Assembly: GCA_020216575.1 (NCBI GenBank)
Contig: JAIUYC010000171.1
Span: 1-7,259, forward strand
Length of the DNA: 7,259 nt
Origin: Coleofasciculus sp. S288
Lineage (GTDB): Bacteria > Cyanobacteriota > Cyanobacteriia > Cyanobacteriales > Coleofasciculaceae
Reading direction: 5' to 3'
Part shown: one piece after another, positions 1 to 6,267 of the stretch
Layout: the number at the start of each line of letters is the position of its first letter
Numbering within the stretch: the stretch's first letter is position 1
The notes under the pieces: generated by a model
What the model was told of the DNA's origin: nothing
Databases searched by the model: none
What the model saw: the letters and a program-made list of their open reading frames with translations, nothing else
Made by a program: the position numbers and the translations under genes

Positions 1-218
1 ATTGACCAAATAATGGGGAACGATTGACCTCCAAGGTTAAGGGCAAAAAGTACGGGCAGGTCGAACTCATTCGCTACCCAGATGCCGATGTACGCACCGA
101 TAATCCCGACAACCATCGCGACAAGGAAGCCGCCTGGTGTGTAGCCAACCAACACTTGTCCGAGTCCGCCACAAATTGCTGCAATCAGCAGTAACAGAAG
201 GAATTCTAGCAATCCCAT
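1..218 (-). CDS. GlsB/YeaQ/YmgE-type small membrane protein (partial, C-terminus outside window)
   Basis: About 72 codons are readable from an ATG at 216-218 running off the left edge. The translation starts MGLLEFLLLLLIAAICGGLG and continues with a second hydrophobic, glycine-rich stretch (VAMVVGIIGAYIGIWVA), then a short polar turn and LNLGGQSFPIIWS. This pattern of short hydrophobic helices, with GxxGQ after the first and a Gly-Gly/Phe-Pro-Ile-Ile-Trp segment before the last, is typical of the transglycosylase-associated/GlsB/YeaQ family, whose members are about 80-110 residues long. They are inner-membrane proteins often induced by stress, with no known enzymatic activity. The start is supported by a purine stretch (TGGGGG) just upstream. 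The last helix is missing only because the window ends. It lies downstream of and co-directional with the LRAT gene, 119 bases away. The family call is by pattern recognition from the sequence alone. Confidence 0.75.
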   Translation of the reverse strand, partial: MGLLEFLLLLLIAAICGGLGQVLVGYTPGGFLVAMVVGIIGAYIGIWVANEFDLPVLFALNLGGQSFPIIWS

Positions 219-273
219 TAGTACCCCCAGCAGTGGTACAAAGTCATTGATATATTGCCACAACTTGGGACTG

Positions 274-279
274 ATTCTA
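274..279 (-). promoter_or_regulatory. possible -10 box (TAGAAT) for the GlsB-type gene
   Basis: Read on the minus strand, TAGAAT lies about 55 bases upstream of the GlsB-type start codon and differs from TATAAT at one position. No convincing -35 hexamer lies 16-18 bases further up (GAATTT or similar), so this is a weak candidate. It is listed because the 119-base gap before this gene is the most likely place for its own promoter. Confidence 0.2.
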
Positions 280-337
280 CATTAATTTAACCGTACAAAT
301 TCGGAGACTTTACTGAATCAAAACTATCCCCTATTTT

Positions 338-1024
338 CTAAGAGGTTTTTTGGACGTTGAGGCGATTGCGGATGAGCGTTTCGGTCATCTTGGCTAGCTG
401 ATCCAGCGTTGCTTTCTTTTCATTCGCACTTTTCTCATAGTTCCGCTTCCGTATCAAAGCCGCACGCGCTAGGTCTTCTCTATTTAGTTTGAGCGCTTGA
501 ATGGCTACTTTTTGCCATGCATTTACCTCCTGAACCGCCTGTTTGTATTGGGGTTGGGTGCTATCCCAAACTAGCCTTATATTTGCCAATGCTTGGCTCA
601 ACAACTGCGAAGCATTGTCTTGGTCTGTTTCCTGAAGCGATCGCTTGATACAGTCGTATAATTGATCGGGATTCATCTGATTGATAATCGGAACAAAATT
701 TCTGACTTGCTGACTATCACTAATGCCTGTCTTACACCAGTTGGCAAAATGTTCGCAGTTGTTGAACAGCAGGTTGTATTTCCTTTCACCCAATCGACTT
801 TCTGCCCGTTGAACCGCTACGTCTGAGATAAAACCAACTGGGTAGCGTTTGAGATAGATTTTTTGACCTTGAGAAAAGGTAGCTAGGGATGTCCGCTCAA
901 TCGTTTCACTTGGCTTGCGGTAGTGGATGACTGTGCCATCTCCACAGTCAATACCATGATGTTCGTAGATTCCCTGAAGGTTAAGAAACGGTCGGAAGAC
1001 GTAAATTTGATCGCCTCGTGCCAT
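338..1024 (-). CDS. LRAT-domain (NlpC/P60-like) protein with PspA/IM30-like C-terminal segment
   Basis: This 228-residue protein begins with an LRAT (lecithin:retinol acyltransferase/H-REV107) domain at about residues 4-100. GDQIYVFRPF is followed by His22 in EHHGIDCGDG, His34 in VIHY and Cys90 in the diagnostic NCEHFANW motif. The two histidines are 12 residues apart, as in human PLA2G16/HRASLS3 (His23, His35), where His-His-Cys catalyses phospholipase A1/2 and acyl-transfer reactions by way of an acyl-cysteine. Residues 158-222 are alpha-helical and charged and contain WQKVAIQALKLNREDLARAAL. This closely resembles the helical hairpin of PspA/IM30/Vipp1 (the W..A..AL..GREDLARxAL pattern), so the protein may bind membranes or oligomerise. 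There is no signal peptide or membrane helix. The ATG is supported by GAGG six bases upstream. A thiol acyltransferase or phospholipase acting at a membrane is the inferred role; the substrate is unknown. A thiol protease cannot be excluded, because LRAT belongs to the NlpC/P60 superfamily. Confidence 0.85.
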   Translation of the reverse strand: MARGDQIYVFRPFLNLQGIYEHHGIDCGDGTVIHYRKPSETIERTSLATFSQGQKIYLKRYPVGFISDVAVQRAESRLGERKYNLLFNNCEHFANWCKTGISDSQQVRNFVPIINQMNPDQLYDCIKRSLQETDQDNASQLLSQALANIRLVWDSTQPQYKQAVQEVNAWQKVAIQALKLNREDLARAALIRKRNYEKSANEKKATLDQLAKMTETLIRNRLNVQKTS

Positions 1025-1120
1025 CGTTGCCTCATTATCTAACAGTGTTCAGTCCCAAACCAGTTGGCGATCGCCTTCTTCAAAGATAGCTCTGATAAGA
1101 ATGGCACTCAGTTATTAAGG

Positions 1121-1223
1121 ACTATAGCTAGTCTATTTGAGTTGTGAACAAGAATGAACCACAGAGGCACAGAGAACACAGAGAAAGAAGAGAATTTTAT
1201 GAATCATTTAGACTGGCTATAGT
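1121..1223. mobile_element. MITE-like 103-bp element with imperfect terminal inverted repeats
   Basis: The left arm, ACTATAGCTAGTCTA (1121-1135) continuing TTTGA to 1140, is matched in inverse orientation by TCATT (1204-1208) leading into TAGACTGGCTATAGT (1209-1223). The outer 15 bases match at 14 positions. After two unmatched T-T positions three more bases pair (1138-1140 with 1204-1206). The arms enclose 63 bases carrying a short ACAGAG-type repeat. There is no open reading frame, and no clear target duplication is visible in the flanks. It may be a non-autonomous transposon remnant. Alternatively it may act as a hairpin in the transcript between the NTPase and LRAT genes. Confidence 0.5.
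1157..1187. repeat. ACAGAG-rich short dispersed repeat (AACCACAGAGGCACAGAG type)
   Basis: Three ACAGAG hexamers stand at 1161, 1169 and 1178, spaced 8 and 9 bases apart, in a strongly purine-biased stretch preceded by AACC. From general knowledge, sequences of the form AACCACAGAGNCACAGAGAACACAGAG recur in intergenic regions of many unrelated bacteria, including cyanobacteria. Only one copy is present here, so its dispersed nature is recalled and not shown by this window. Confidence 0.5.
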
Positions 1224-1234
1224 AATTAGAGAAC

Positions 1235-2521
1235 TCAGATGGGGTGGATTTCACCAATTAAAGCACGCAATCGTTCAGTTTCTAGCAAGAGCGGGTTGAC
1301 ATTAAACCAGCGTCCTCGGTCGTCTTCGTATTCTAAGACAAACCGTGCTCTGCGCAAGACTTGCTCGGCTGCTACTTCCGTTAAAGAATGCTCCTGCGCG
1401 ACTCGAACTAGCAACTCCCACTCGCCGTCATCAACGGCATCAACTAATCCATTCCGACTTTCTCGAATGATTGCTTCCACACAGTTGCGCGATAAGGGGG
1501 GTTCTTCTTCTTGCAAACACCTGTACAACATGCTTCGCAACATCCGCACATTCCCACCACTCATTCGGCACAGTCGATCTAGGGTTTCCAGACTGTCAAA
1601 AACTTCTGTAACCTGGCTGAGACGTTCCTCTGGAGCGAGTTCGGGACAGGCTCGAACCAGTATCATCTGCCGCAACAGTGCCATACCGTGTTCACAGTCG
1701 CTGCCGTCCCGGTGCTGTACGGGAATTAAGGGGAGCAATATGGGGGGAGTACTGAAGCGCTGCTTGAGGACGGCATATTTGTCACAGAAAACTAATGCTA
1801 CAGGAAATGTATAAATGATGTGACACTTAAGCTGCTGTAGCTGATGAGCTCGCTCTATAAAGAGAGTTTCATACTGAAGATTGCCCCGAGGGTTGCGAGG
1901 ATTGTCTAGACGGTCTAAGCCATCGATAATAACGACTAAGCCTTTTTTGCCCTGACTATTGAGAAGTGCGATCGCATCAACAAGCAACTCCTCGTTTAGC
2001 GCGTCCACGAGGTTATAGTTGCAGGTTGCCAAAACCTGCCGCAGGTGGTTGCGAAGTTGGGAATTGGTTTTCAGTGCGGGGATAAGCTTGCTCAGTCCTG
2101 AGACGGTTGCCGACGTTTCTGGTAACTGGGAGATGGCACTCAGCAGATGATAGCAGAATTGCTCTGGAAGTTTGATGTCTAAGGCTTGTAGACTTTGAGT
2201 GATGCGGTAAGCGATCGCAAGCATTAACATCCCAACATCTACATCCGCTAAATCTAAATCCTCCCTAGCATCGAAATAAACGACATGAAATAACTCCTGC
2301 TCTAGTTCAGTCTTGAGGTGAAATAATTCCGTCGTTTTACCAGTGCCGATGTATCCCGCAAACAACTGACAGGTTGCCTCCCCAGAAGCAGCACGGCAGA
2401 TTGTTTCTTTCATGGCTCCTATTACCCTAGCCCCTCGCACTGGTGAGTAGTCCAGTTGATAGTGTTGCTCATTGTTGCTGGGTTGACAGGCTTTGTAAAA
2501 CCACTGCATATCTAGGGTCAT
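1235..2521 (-). CDS. lone P-loop NTPase (AAA+/STAND-like ATP-binding protein)
   Basis: This 428-residue protein has an N-terminal MQWFYKACQPS segment that I recall from a large cyanobacterial family of stand-alone ATPases. The Walker A motif is GYIGTGKTT (56-64, Lys62). The Walker B strand is LVVIIDGLDRL (195-205) with Asp200 and Asp203, and a GGNVR motif at 322-326 resembles the sensor-2 arginine of ORC/STAND-type AAA+ proteins. The C-terminal 60 or so residues (LTEVAAEQVLRRARFVL, then a wing-like DRGRWFNVNPLLLE) look like a winged-helix domain. No effector, TIR, TPR, WD40 or nuclease domain is attached, so it probably acts with a separate partner. The gene lies 70 bases downstream of the hydrolase gene on the same strand. 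Neither the chosen ATG nor the ATG at codon 5 (2507-2509) has a clear Shine-Dalgarno sequence. ATP binding is near certain; the cellular role is unknown. Confidence 0.85.
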   Translation of the reverse strand: MTLDMQWFYKACQPSNNEQHYQLDYSPVRGARVIGAMKETICRAASGEATCQLFAGYIGTGKTTELFHLKTELEQELFHVVYFDAREDLDLADVDVGMLMLAIAYRITQSLQALDIKLPEQFCYHLLSAISQLPETSATVSGLSKLIPALKTNSQLRNHLRQVLATCNYNLVDALNEELLVDAIALLNSQGKKGLVVIIDGLDRLDNPRNPRGNLQYETLFIERAHQLQQLKCHIIYTFPVALVFCDKYAVLKQRFSTPPILLPLIPVQHRDGSDCEHGMALLRQMILVRACPELAPEERLSQVTEVFDSLETLDRLCRMSGGNVRMLRSMLYRCLQEEEPPLSRNCVEAIIRESRNGLVDAVDDGEWELLVRVAQEHSLTEVAAEQVLRRARFVLEYEDDRGRWFNVNPLLLETERLRALIGEIHPI

Positions 2522-2591
2522 AGTTTGGTTGAGAGTTCGGGACAGAAAAATAATGCTTCCCTATTTACATAAATCTCCAATCCCTTTCCGG

Positions 2592-3566
2592 TTACTGCTG
2601 TCGCCAATCCCCCAACTGGGTTACTAAGAAATAGCGCACATGGTCAACGAACGAGGAACCGAAATTGCTTGTCCCATGACCCATACCGGGAACGACGTAA
2701 CAGGCACCGTCAGGGAATCGGCTAGCGCAAGCTTTTGCAGCAGCAACATCAACGAGGCGATCGCGTTCGCCAACGAGAAAGCGAACGCGACGTGGAGGCT
2801 TTACTCGGTCAATATAAGTCATCGGGTTGCAGGCATGACCGTACTCGTCGGGATGTTTGAGATGTTTGACCATCCGCAGCACTGGAACCATACACTTGAG
2901 ATTGGGTTGGCATTGTCCCAGCAGTGCTTCCGTCAGCAGTCCTAGGGGTGAAGCCGCTAAGTCCGGCAAGATGAAGTTGCCCCAACTTTTGGCAAATGCT
3001 TTGATGTCGGCATGACCAATTGCTCCAAGCAGTCGCTCCCCGATACCATCTGCGGTGAAGGCAAATGCAGATTGCAAGACTCCCATGCTGACGCCGAATA
3101 GGGCGAGGCGACTATCGGTGAAATGGTAGCGATCGCGGCAGAAGTCTCGTACTAAGCGAATATCCCGCGCCGTGCAGCTAAAAATTTGTAGGAGTAGCTT
3201 GGTGTCGAGTGAGATGCGGCGATCGAGCAGTGGTGCAATCTCATTTTGGACTAAACCGGAGAAAGTCCGCGCCAAACCACGCTCCCCAGCGAGGGGTGTA
3301 TCGAACAGAGCAACAGCAATACCCATCTGTGTCAGTGTCGGTACGATGAAGGCGTTCCAGCCATATGGCGCACACATGCCTTGGATGCCGATAACTAGAG
3401 GGGTTTGGTGTGTAGGGCGATCGTGGGGCAGGAACACGGCAAAGGGAAAGCCACTGAGTCGTTCATCGATGCCAGCAATTCCAGTGAAATCGAAGGGTTC
3501 GTGTATCCAATAGCGATGACCAGTGATACCGTCAAAAGTGATGGGGTCGGAACCGTAAATGGGCAT
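2592..3566 (-). CDS. alpha/beta hydrolase-fold protein
   Basis: This 324-residue protein has the order of elements expected of an alpha/beta hydrolase. An early strand, PLVIGIQGM (56-64), provides the oxyanion-hole region. The nucleophile elbow is LFGVSMGVL (156-164) with Ser160, the acid is probably Asp269 in FLVGERDRLVD, and the base is His297 in VVPGMGHG. A stretch of about 100 residues between the elbow and the acid strand contains helices that could form a cap. There is no signal peptide, so the protein is likely cytoplasmic. Substrate cannot be read from the sequence; esterase, lipase or thioesterase activity are all possible. It is the first gene of a possible minus-strand operon with the NTPase and LRAT genes. 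The ATG has no obvious Shine-Dalgarno sequence. Two HIP1 octamers lie inside the gene, which suggests long residence in this genome. Confidence 0.85.
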   Translation of the reverse strand: MPIYGSDPITFDGITGHRYWIHEPFDFTGIAGIDERLSGFPFAVFLPHDRPTHQTPLVIGIQGMCAPYGWNAFIVPTLTQMGIAVALFDTPLAGERGLARTFSGLVQNEIAPLLDRRISLDTKLLLQIFSCTARDIRLVRDFCRDRYHFTDSRLALFGVSMGVLQSAFAFTADGIGERLLGAIGHADIKAFAKSWGNFILPDLAASPLGLLTEALLGQCQPNLKCMVPVLRMVKHLKHPDEYGHACNPMTYIDRVKPPRRVRFLVGERDRLVDVAAAKACASRFPDGACYVVPGMGHGTSNFGSSFVDHVRYFLVTQLGDWRQQ

Positions 3567-3679
3567 GGACGATTACGCTGATAATTCGTTCTTCTGAGAT
3601 TCCCTTTTCAATTGAATCTTGAGCTATCTGCTCATCATAAATGTATGCTTATGCTGCTACAAGCAGATCGAAGCTCATG

Positions 3680-3794
3680 CAGGCTAAAGCGTACCAAAAC
3701 GGAGTGAAGACTGAGGCACTTTAAGCTCAGCTTTTAAAAATTAGCCGAGCTTGGGGATGTATGTCTTCACTCGTTAGTAGGTAGACTAAGCCTG
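3680..3794. repeat. nested inverted-repeat element, candidate structured RNA or MITE
   Basis: Successive complementary arms nest inside each other: CAGGCT 3680-3685 with AGCCTG 3789-3794, TACC 3692-3695 with GGTA 3780-3783, AAC 3698-3700 with GTT 3773-3775, then (after one bulged G) a perfect 10-base pair, GAGTGAAGAC 3702-3711 with GTCTTCACTC 3763-3772. Inside lies a hairpin, AAGCTC 3723-3728 with GAGCTT 3747-3752, continuing GCT/AGC. An alternative helix, CTGAG 3711-3715 with CTCAG 3726-3730, would exclude the inner hairpin. The element sits in the divergent gap between the hydrolase and GIY-YIG genes and has no coding potential. It ends 68 bases before the GIY-YIG start. There is no U-run after it, so it is not a typical terminator. 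The remainder of the gap (3567-3679 and 3795-3862) must hold promoters for both neighbours, but I find no convincing -35/-10 pair; TAAAAT at 3810-3815 is the best -10 candidate for the plus-strand gene. Confidence 0.55.
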
Positions 3795-3862
3795 TAGTAT
3801 TTGTGACAATAAAATCAAAGCTAAAAGGATTTCAAACACAACTTTGCTGTTAGACAATTCAA

Positions 3863-5212
3863 ATGTTGTTAAAAAAGCTTAACCTTTCAGAACTGCCATC
3901 AGTTTATTTGTTAGAAAAAGACAAACTACCTAACTGTGCAGCTATCTACTTCGTATCTGACAGTCAAGGTCAAGTTCTTTATGTTGGTAGAACAGTTAAT
4001 TTGCTTGAGCGGTGGCGAGAACACCACAGGTTTAACCAGCTAAAAAGATTGAATCGAAAAAAACGCATTAGCATTAGCTGGATGACTTGTAGTAATGATA
4101 TAAATATTCTATCAAATCTTGAAAATGAGTTAATAAAGTTATACAAACCACCACTCAATTGGTCAAAGGTGGTATCACCAGTTAGAAGAATAACTCCCGC
4201 TGAACTCGCACTACAGCAGAGCCTTCAGCAGCTAGGTAAGTTGAATACTATGATATTTGGCTTTGATCCCATCCCTGACAAAGAACCACCAACAATATAC
4301 TTGGTTTATCCTGTCTATGGTAAGCGTGGTATATCAGGCAGCATACGGAGTGTATTAAAAAACATCAACAAGAAGGTTAGCACATTGAAGTGGAAAGAGT
4401 ACCGTACAGAGCGTAAGTCTTTTGGTAAATTTGGGTATTGGGAAACCGAGTATAACGGTATAAGAATAGACCTAGCTCCAGCTCAAGGCTTAGTTCACTT
4501 TATGGATGATTCAATTCGTCGGGCTGTTGCTGGTGTAGATCTTATGGCTTTTAGTTGCGAACAGCTAGAAATACTTCTAGCAAATCCAGCAGAGATTAAG
4601 GACGAACGTTCAGGATTAGATGCCTTAGAGGATGACCCTATCCCTATAGAATTTGTTGCTCAAAGTCAATCAAACAACCAGAATAATCAAGATATTACTA
4701 AAGTCAACATCTGGGAGGAATTAGAGCCAGTGCCTGAAGGTGAAGTTAGAATCATGACCCGTCAGTTCTTGGATGTAGATGGGATAGAAATAGAGGTTTG
4801 TATTAACAAAAATGGGAAGTATTTTGTTAGGCACAACGTTTACTGGTGGATAAATCATGGAAAGAAAAATCCTGATGAATATCAGGATAACATAATGCGT
4901 AATTTACAATCTGCGGTGGAGAGACTTTCTACTATCAAATGGTCTGGCTACAAGTTTAGATTAGAAACAATTATGTTCAGTGAGGACGATGTAGAAGTTG
5001 AGGGTATATTGCTTCCTTTGGCTATGTTTGAAGACTTATTGAAGGATATATCAAGGTTTAGTGGCATTAGTAACCAGCTTCGAGAAGAAATTCAAAGCGG
5101 TAAATATAGACCACAGCCTAATGACTATCCACATATAAAACTTTGTGCGTGGTTACACCGTAATTCATTAGGCTCACTGCTCCAAATCGACAACAATGAC
5201 AGCCCCTCTTGA
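3863..5212 (+). CDS. GIY-YIG nuclease-domain protein with long uncharacterised C-terminal region
   Basis: The N-terminal 100 residues form a GIY-YIG nuclease domain. AIYFV (27-31) stands for the GIY strand and LYVGRT (39-44) for YIG. Arg50 follows eight residues after Gly42, as in UvrC, and the metal-binding Glu is Glu87 in LENELIKLYKPPLNW. All catalytic positions appear intact, so metal-dependent DNA cleavage is plausible. The remaining 350 residues resemble no family I know. They contain two related-looking segments (KVSTLKWKEYR at 171-181 and RLSTIKWSGYK at 354-364) separated by an acidic Asn/Gln-rich linker (245-295). There is no UvrC-type HhH or UVR motif. The ATG has no Shine-Dalgarno sequence and a TAG lies in frame four codons upstream, so the start can hardly be further out. 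The gene is AT-rich and free of HIP1 sites, unlike its neighbours. The domain call is firm; the biological role (defence, mobile element or repair) is open. Confidence 0.88.
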   Translation: MLLKKLNLSELPSVYLLEKDKLPNCAAIYFVSDSQGQVLYVGRTVNLLERWREHHRFNQLKRLNRKKRISISWMTCSNDINILSNLENELIKLYKPPLNWSKVVSPVRRITPAELALQQSLQQLGKLNTMIFGFDPIPDKEPPTIYLVYPVYGKRGISGSIRSVLKNINKKVSTLKWKEYRTERKSFGKFGYWETEYNGIRIDLAPAQGLVHFMDDSIRRAVAGVDLMAFSCEQLEILLANPAEIKDERSGLDALEDDPIPIEFVAQSQSNNQNNQDITKVNIWEELEPVPEGEVRIMTRQFLDVDGIEIEVCINKNGKYFVRHNVYWWINHGKKNPDEYQDNIMRNLQSAVERLSTIKWSGYKFRLETIMFSEDDVEVEGILLPLAMFEDLLKDISRFSGISNQLREEIQSGKYRPQPNDYPHIKLCAWLHRNSLGSLLQIDNNDSPS

Positions 5213-5293
5213 AGAAGGACGTTCATTAGGTTTATGGAGCAACTACACTTTCGGAGTAGGTAATTCCAAAAGCTGTTCCGTTTTAGCAACTTA

Positions 5294-6085
5294 TTAGTTC
5301 AACAGTTTTTGCATCCACACTGCATCTGCCTCTGATAGGGCAGGTGGTGGTGGAGGTTGGCTGTAATCAATGGATAGGTCGTATGCTGCCTCGTCATAAA
5401 TATCAGCCATAACCTGCGGCAGTTCCAGAGGTACGTCAGGGTCGGGCGATCGCAACGGGACTGGAATAATTGGCAAAGAGTCTTGCAATCTTAAAGGCCA
5501 TACATCCATTACACCAGACCCAGCACGAGTCATTGCGATGGCATAACTCACATCAGGCAGACGAGGGTGAGCAAACGGTCGAGTTCCCCGACGCAGAAAA
5601 TCCAATTCAATTAGGTGGACACCTGCTTGATAGAGGCGCTGGCGTTTTTGTCGGTAAGCTGTTAAGCCTGGTTCGCGCTTGTTGACAGGTGAAAGAATCT
5701 CAATGCAGGTTACCAGAACGTTTTGGGCAGTGTCTCGAATCTCTACGTTGACCAAGCGAACTCGAACAGGCTGGAAAACTGGGAGAGTTAGAGGTGCAGG
5801 GGTAACGGATACGGAGGCAGGACTTGCAGGAGTGGTACTAGGGGCAGCATTCGCCACTGCTTCACCTCGCTGTCTCACCCGCATTACCTCAACGTCTGGG
5901 TAGAGAATGCCAATTTCACTTTCCGGGAGGCTATCTTCAACCACGTAAACTTCCAGCCGTGCAGTGTAGCGAGGTCGCAACTTTGGCGTCAACTGCTGCC
6001 GGATTTTACTGGCTAAAGCATTATGCACGTCTGGCCAGAGATACCCTTCAAGGTAAGGGTCTATACCCGGAAATGGCGATCGCAT
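5294..6085 (-). CDS. DUF4058 family protein
   Basis: The start MRSPFPGIDPYLEGYLWPDV is the hallmark opening of DUF4058 proteins, which are abundant in cyanobacteria and of unknown function. The protein is 263 residues from the ATG at 6083-6085, close to the usual family length of about 250. A GTG at 6110-6112 would add nine residues, but the family consensus begins at the chosen Met. Neither start has a Shine-Dalgarno sequence. Visible elements are LYPDVEVMRV (61-70), a Pro/Ala/Ser/Thr-rich linker (77-104), CIEILSPVNKREPG (127-140), HLIELDFLRRGTRP (157-170) and the Pro-rich end PPPPPALSEADAVWMQKLL. The spacing PD ... ExxSPxNK resembles the PD-(D/E)XK arrangement of Uma2-like proteins, so a nuclease-like fold is possible; this is inference. 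The gene is convergent with the GIY-YIG gene (81 bases between stops) with no sign of shared control. Confidence 0.88.
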   Translation of the reverse strand: MRSPFPGIDPYLEGYLWPDVHNALASKIRQQLTPKLRPRYTARLEVYVVEDSLPESEIGILYPDVEVMRVRQRGEAVANAAPSTTPASPASVSVTPAPLTLPVFQPVRVRLVNVEIRDTAQNVLVTCIEILSPVNKREPGLTAYRQKRQRLYQAGVHLIELDFLRRGTRPFAHPRLPDVSYAIAMTRAGSGVMDVWPLRLQDSLPIIPVPLRSPDPDVPLELPQVMADIYDEAAYDLSIDYSQPPPPPALSEADAVWMQKLLN

Positions 6086-6267
6086 AGAATGCTGGCTGTT
6101 TTCGGACACCACTCATTTTAGCTGTAGCAAAGCAAAAAAAATGCCGCGAATAGTTAGATAGTGCGATCGCTTTTGAGCCAATCCAGGAATGGGTATTCTT
6201 CTGCCGGGAAGGGAGTATGAGTAACGCATCAAGAACTAGATAGACGAGTGGGTGAATCGGTATTGGT

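Larger units (their letters stand above)
637..6170. repeat. HIP1 octamers GCGATCGC, nine copies
   Basis: Exact palindromic GCGATCGC copies begin at 637, 1067, 1968, 2211, 2757, 3129, 5446, 6076 and 6163. This highly iterated palindrome is over-represented in many cyanobacterial genomes and is the best taxonomic clue here. The copy at 1067 is the extended form GGCGATCGCC. The copies at 637, 1968, 2211, 2757, 3129, 5446 and 6076 lie inside genes; 1067 and 6163 are intergenic. There are none between 3137 and 5445 or after 6170. Confidence 0.95.

Noticed and set aside
1239..1814. Open frame of 191 codons on the plus strand
   Set aside because: It lies wholly antisense to the well-supported NTPase gene, and its Ser/Arg-rich translation has no recognisable motif.
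3172..3513. Open frame of 113 codons on the plus strand
   Set aside because: Antisense to the alpha/beta hydrolase gene, with basic low-information composition; the same holds for the frame at 2640-2945.
3654..3666. Small perfect hairpin CTGCT-ACA-AGCAG
   Set aside because: A five-base stem with a three-base loop is common by chance; no T-run follows and it is outside the nested element.
3567..3862. Group I intron or retron explanation for the structured gap before the GIY-YIG gene
   Set aside because: The GIY-YIG gene is not inserted in a split gene, I cannot identify the conserved group I core, and no reverse transcriptase is present in the window.
5243..5259. Possible bidirectional terminator between the convergent GIY-YIG and DUF4058 genes (CTAC...GTAG)
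   Set aside because: Only four paired bases plus one isolated pair, and no T-run on either side.
5679..5903. Short plus-strand open frames inside the DUF4058 gene (also 5470-5685) and inside the ABC exporter (6697-6918)
   Set aside because: All are antisense shadows of genes with clear family motifs.
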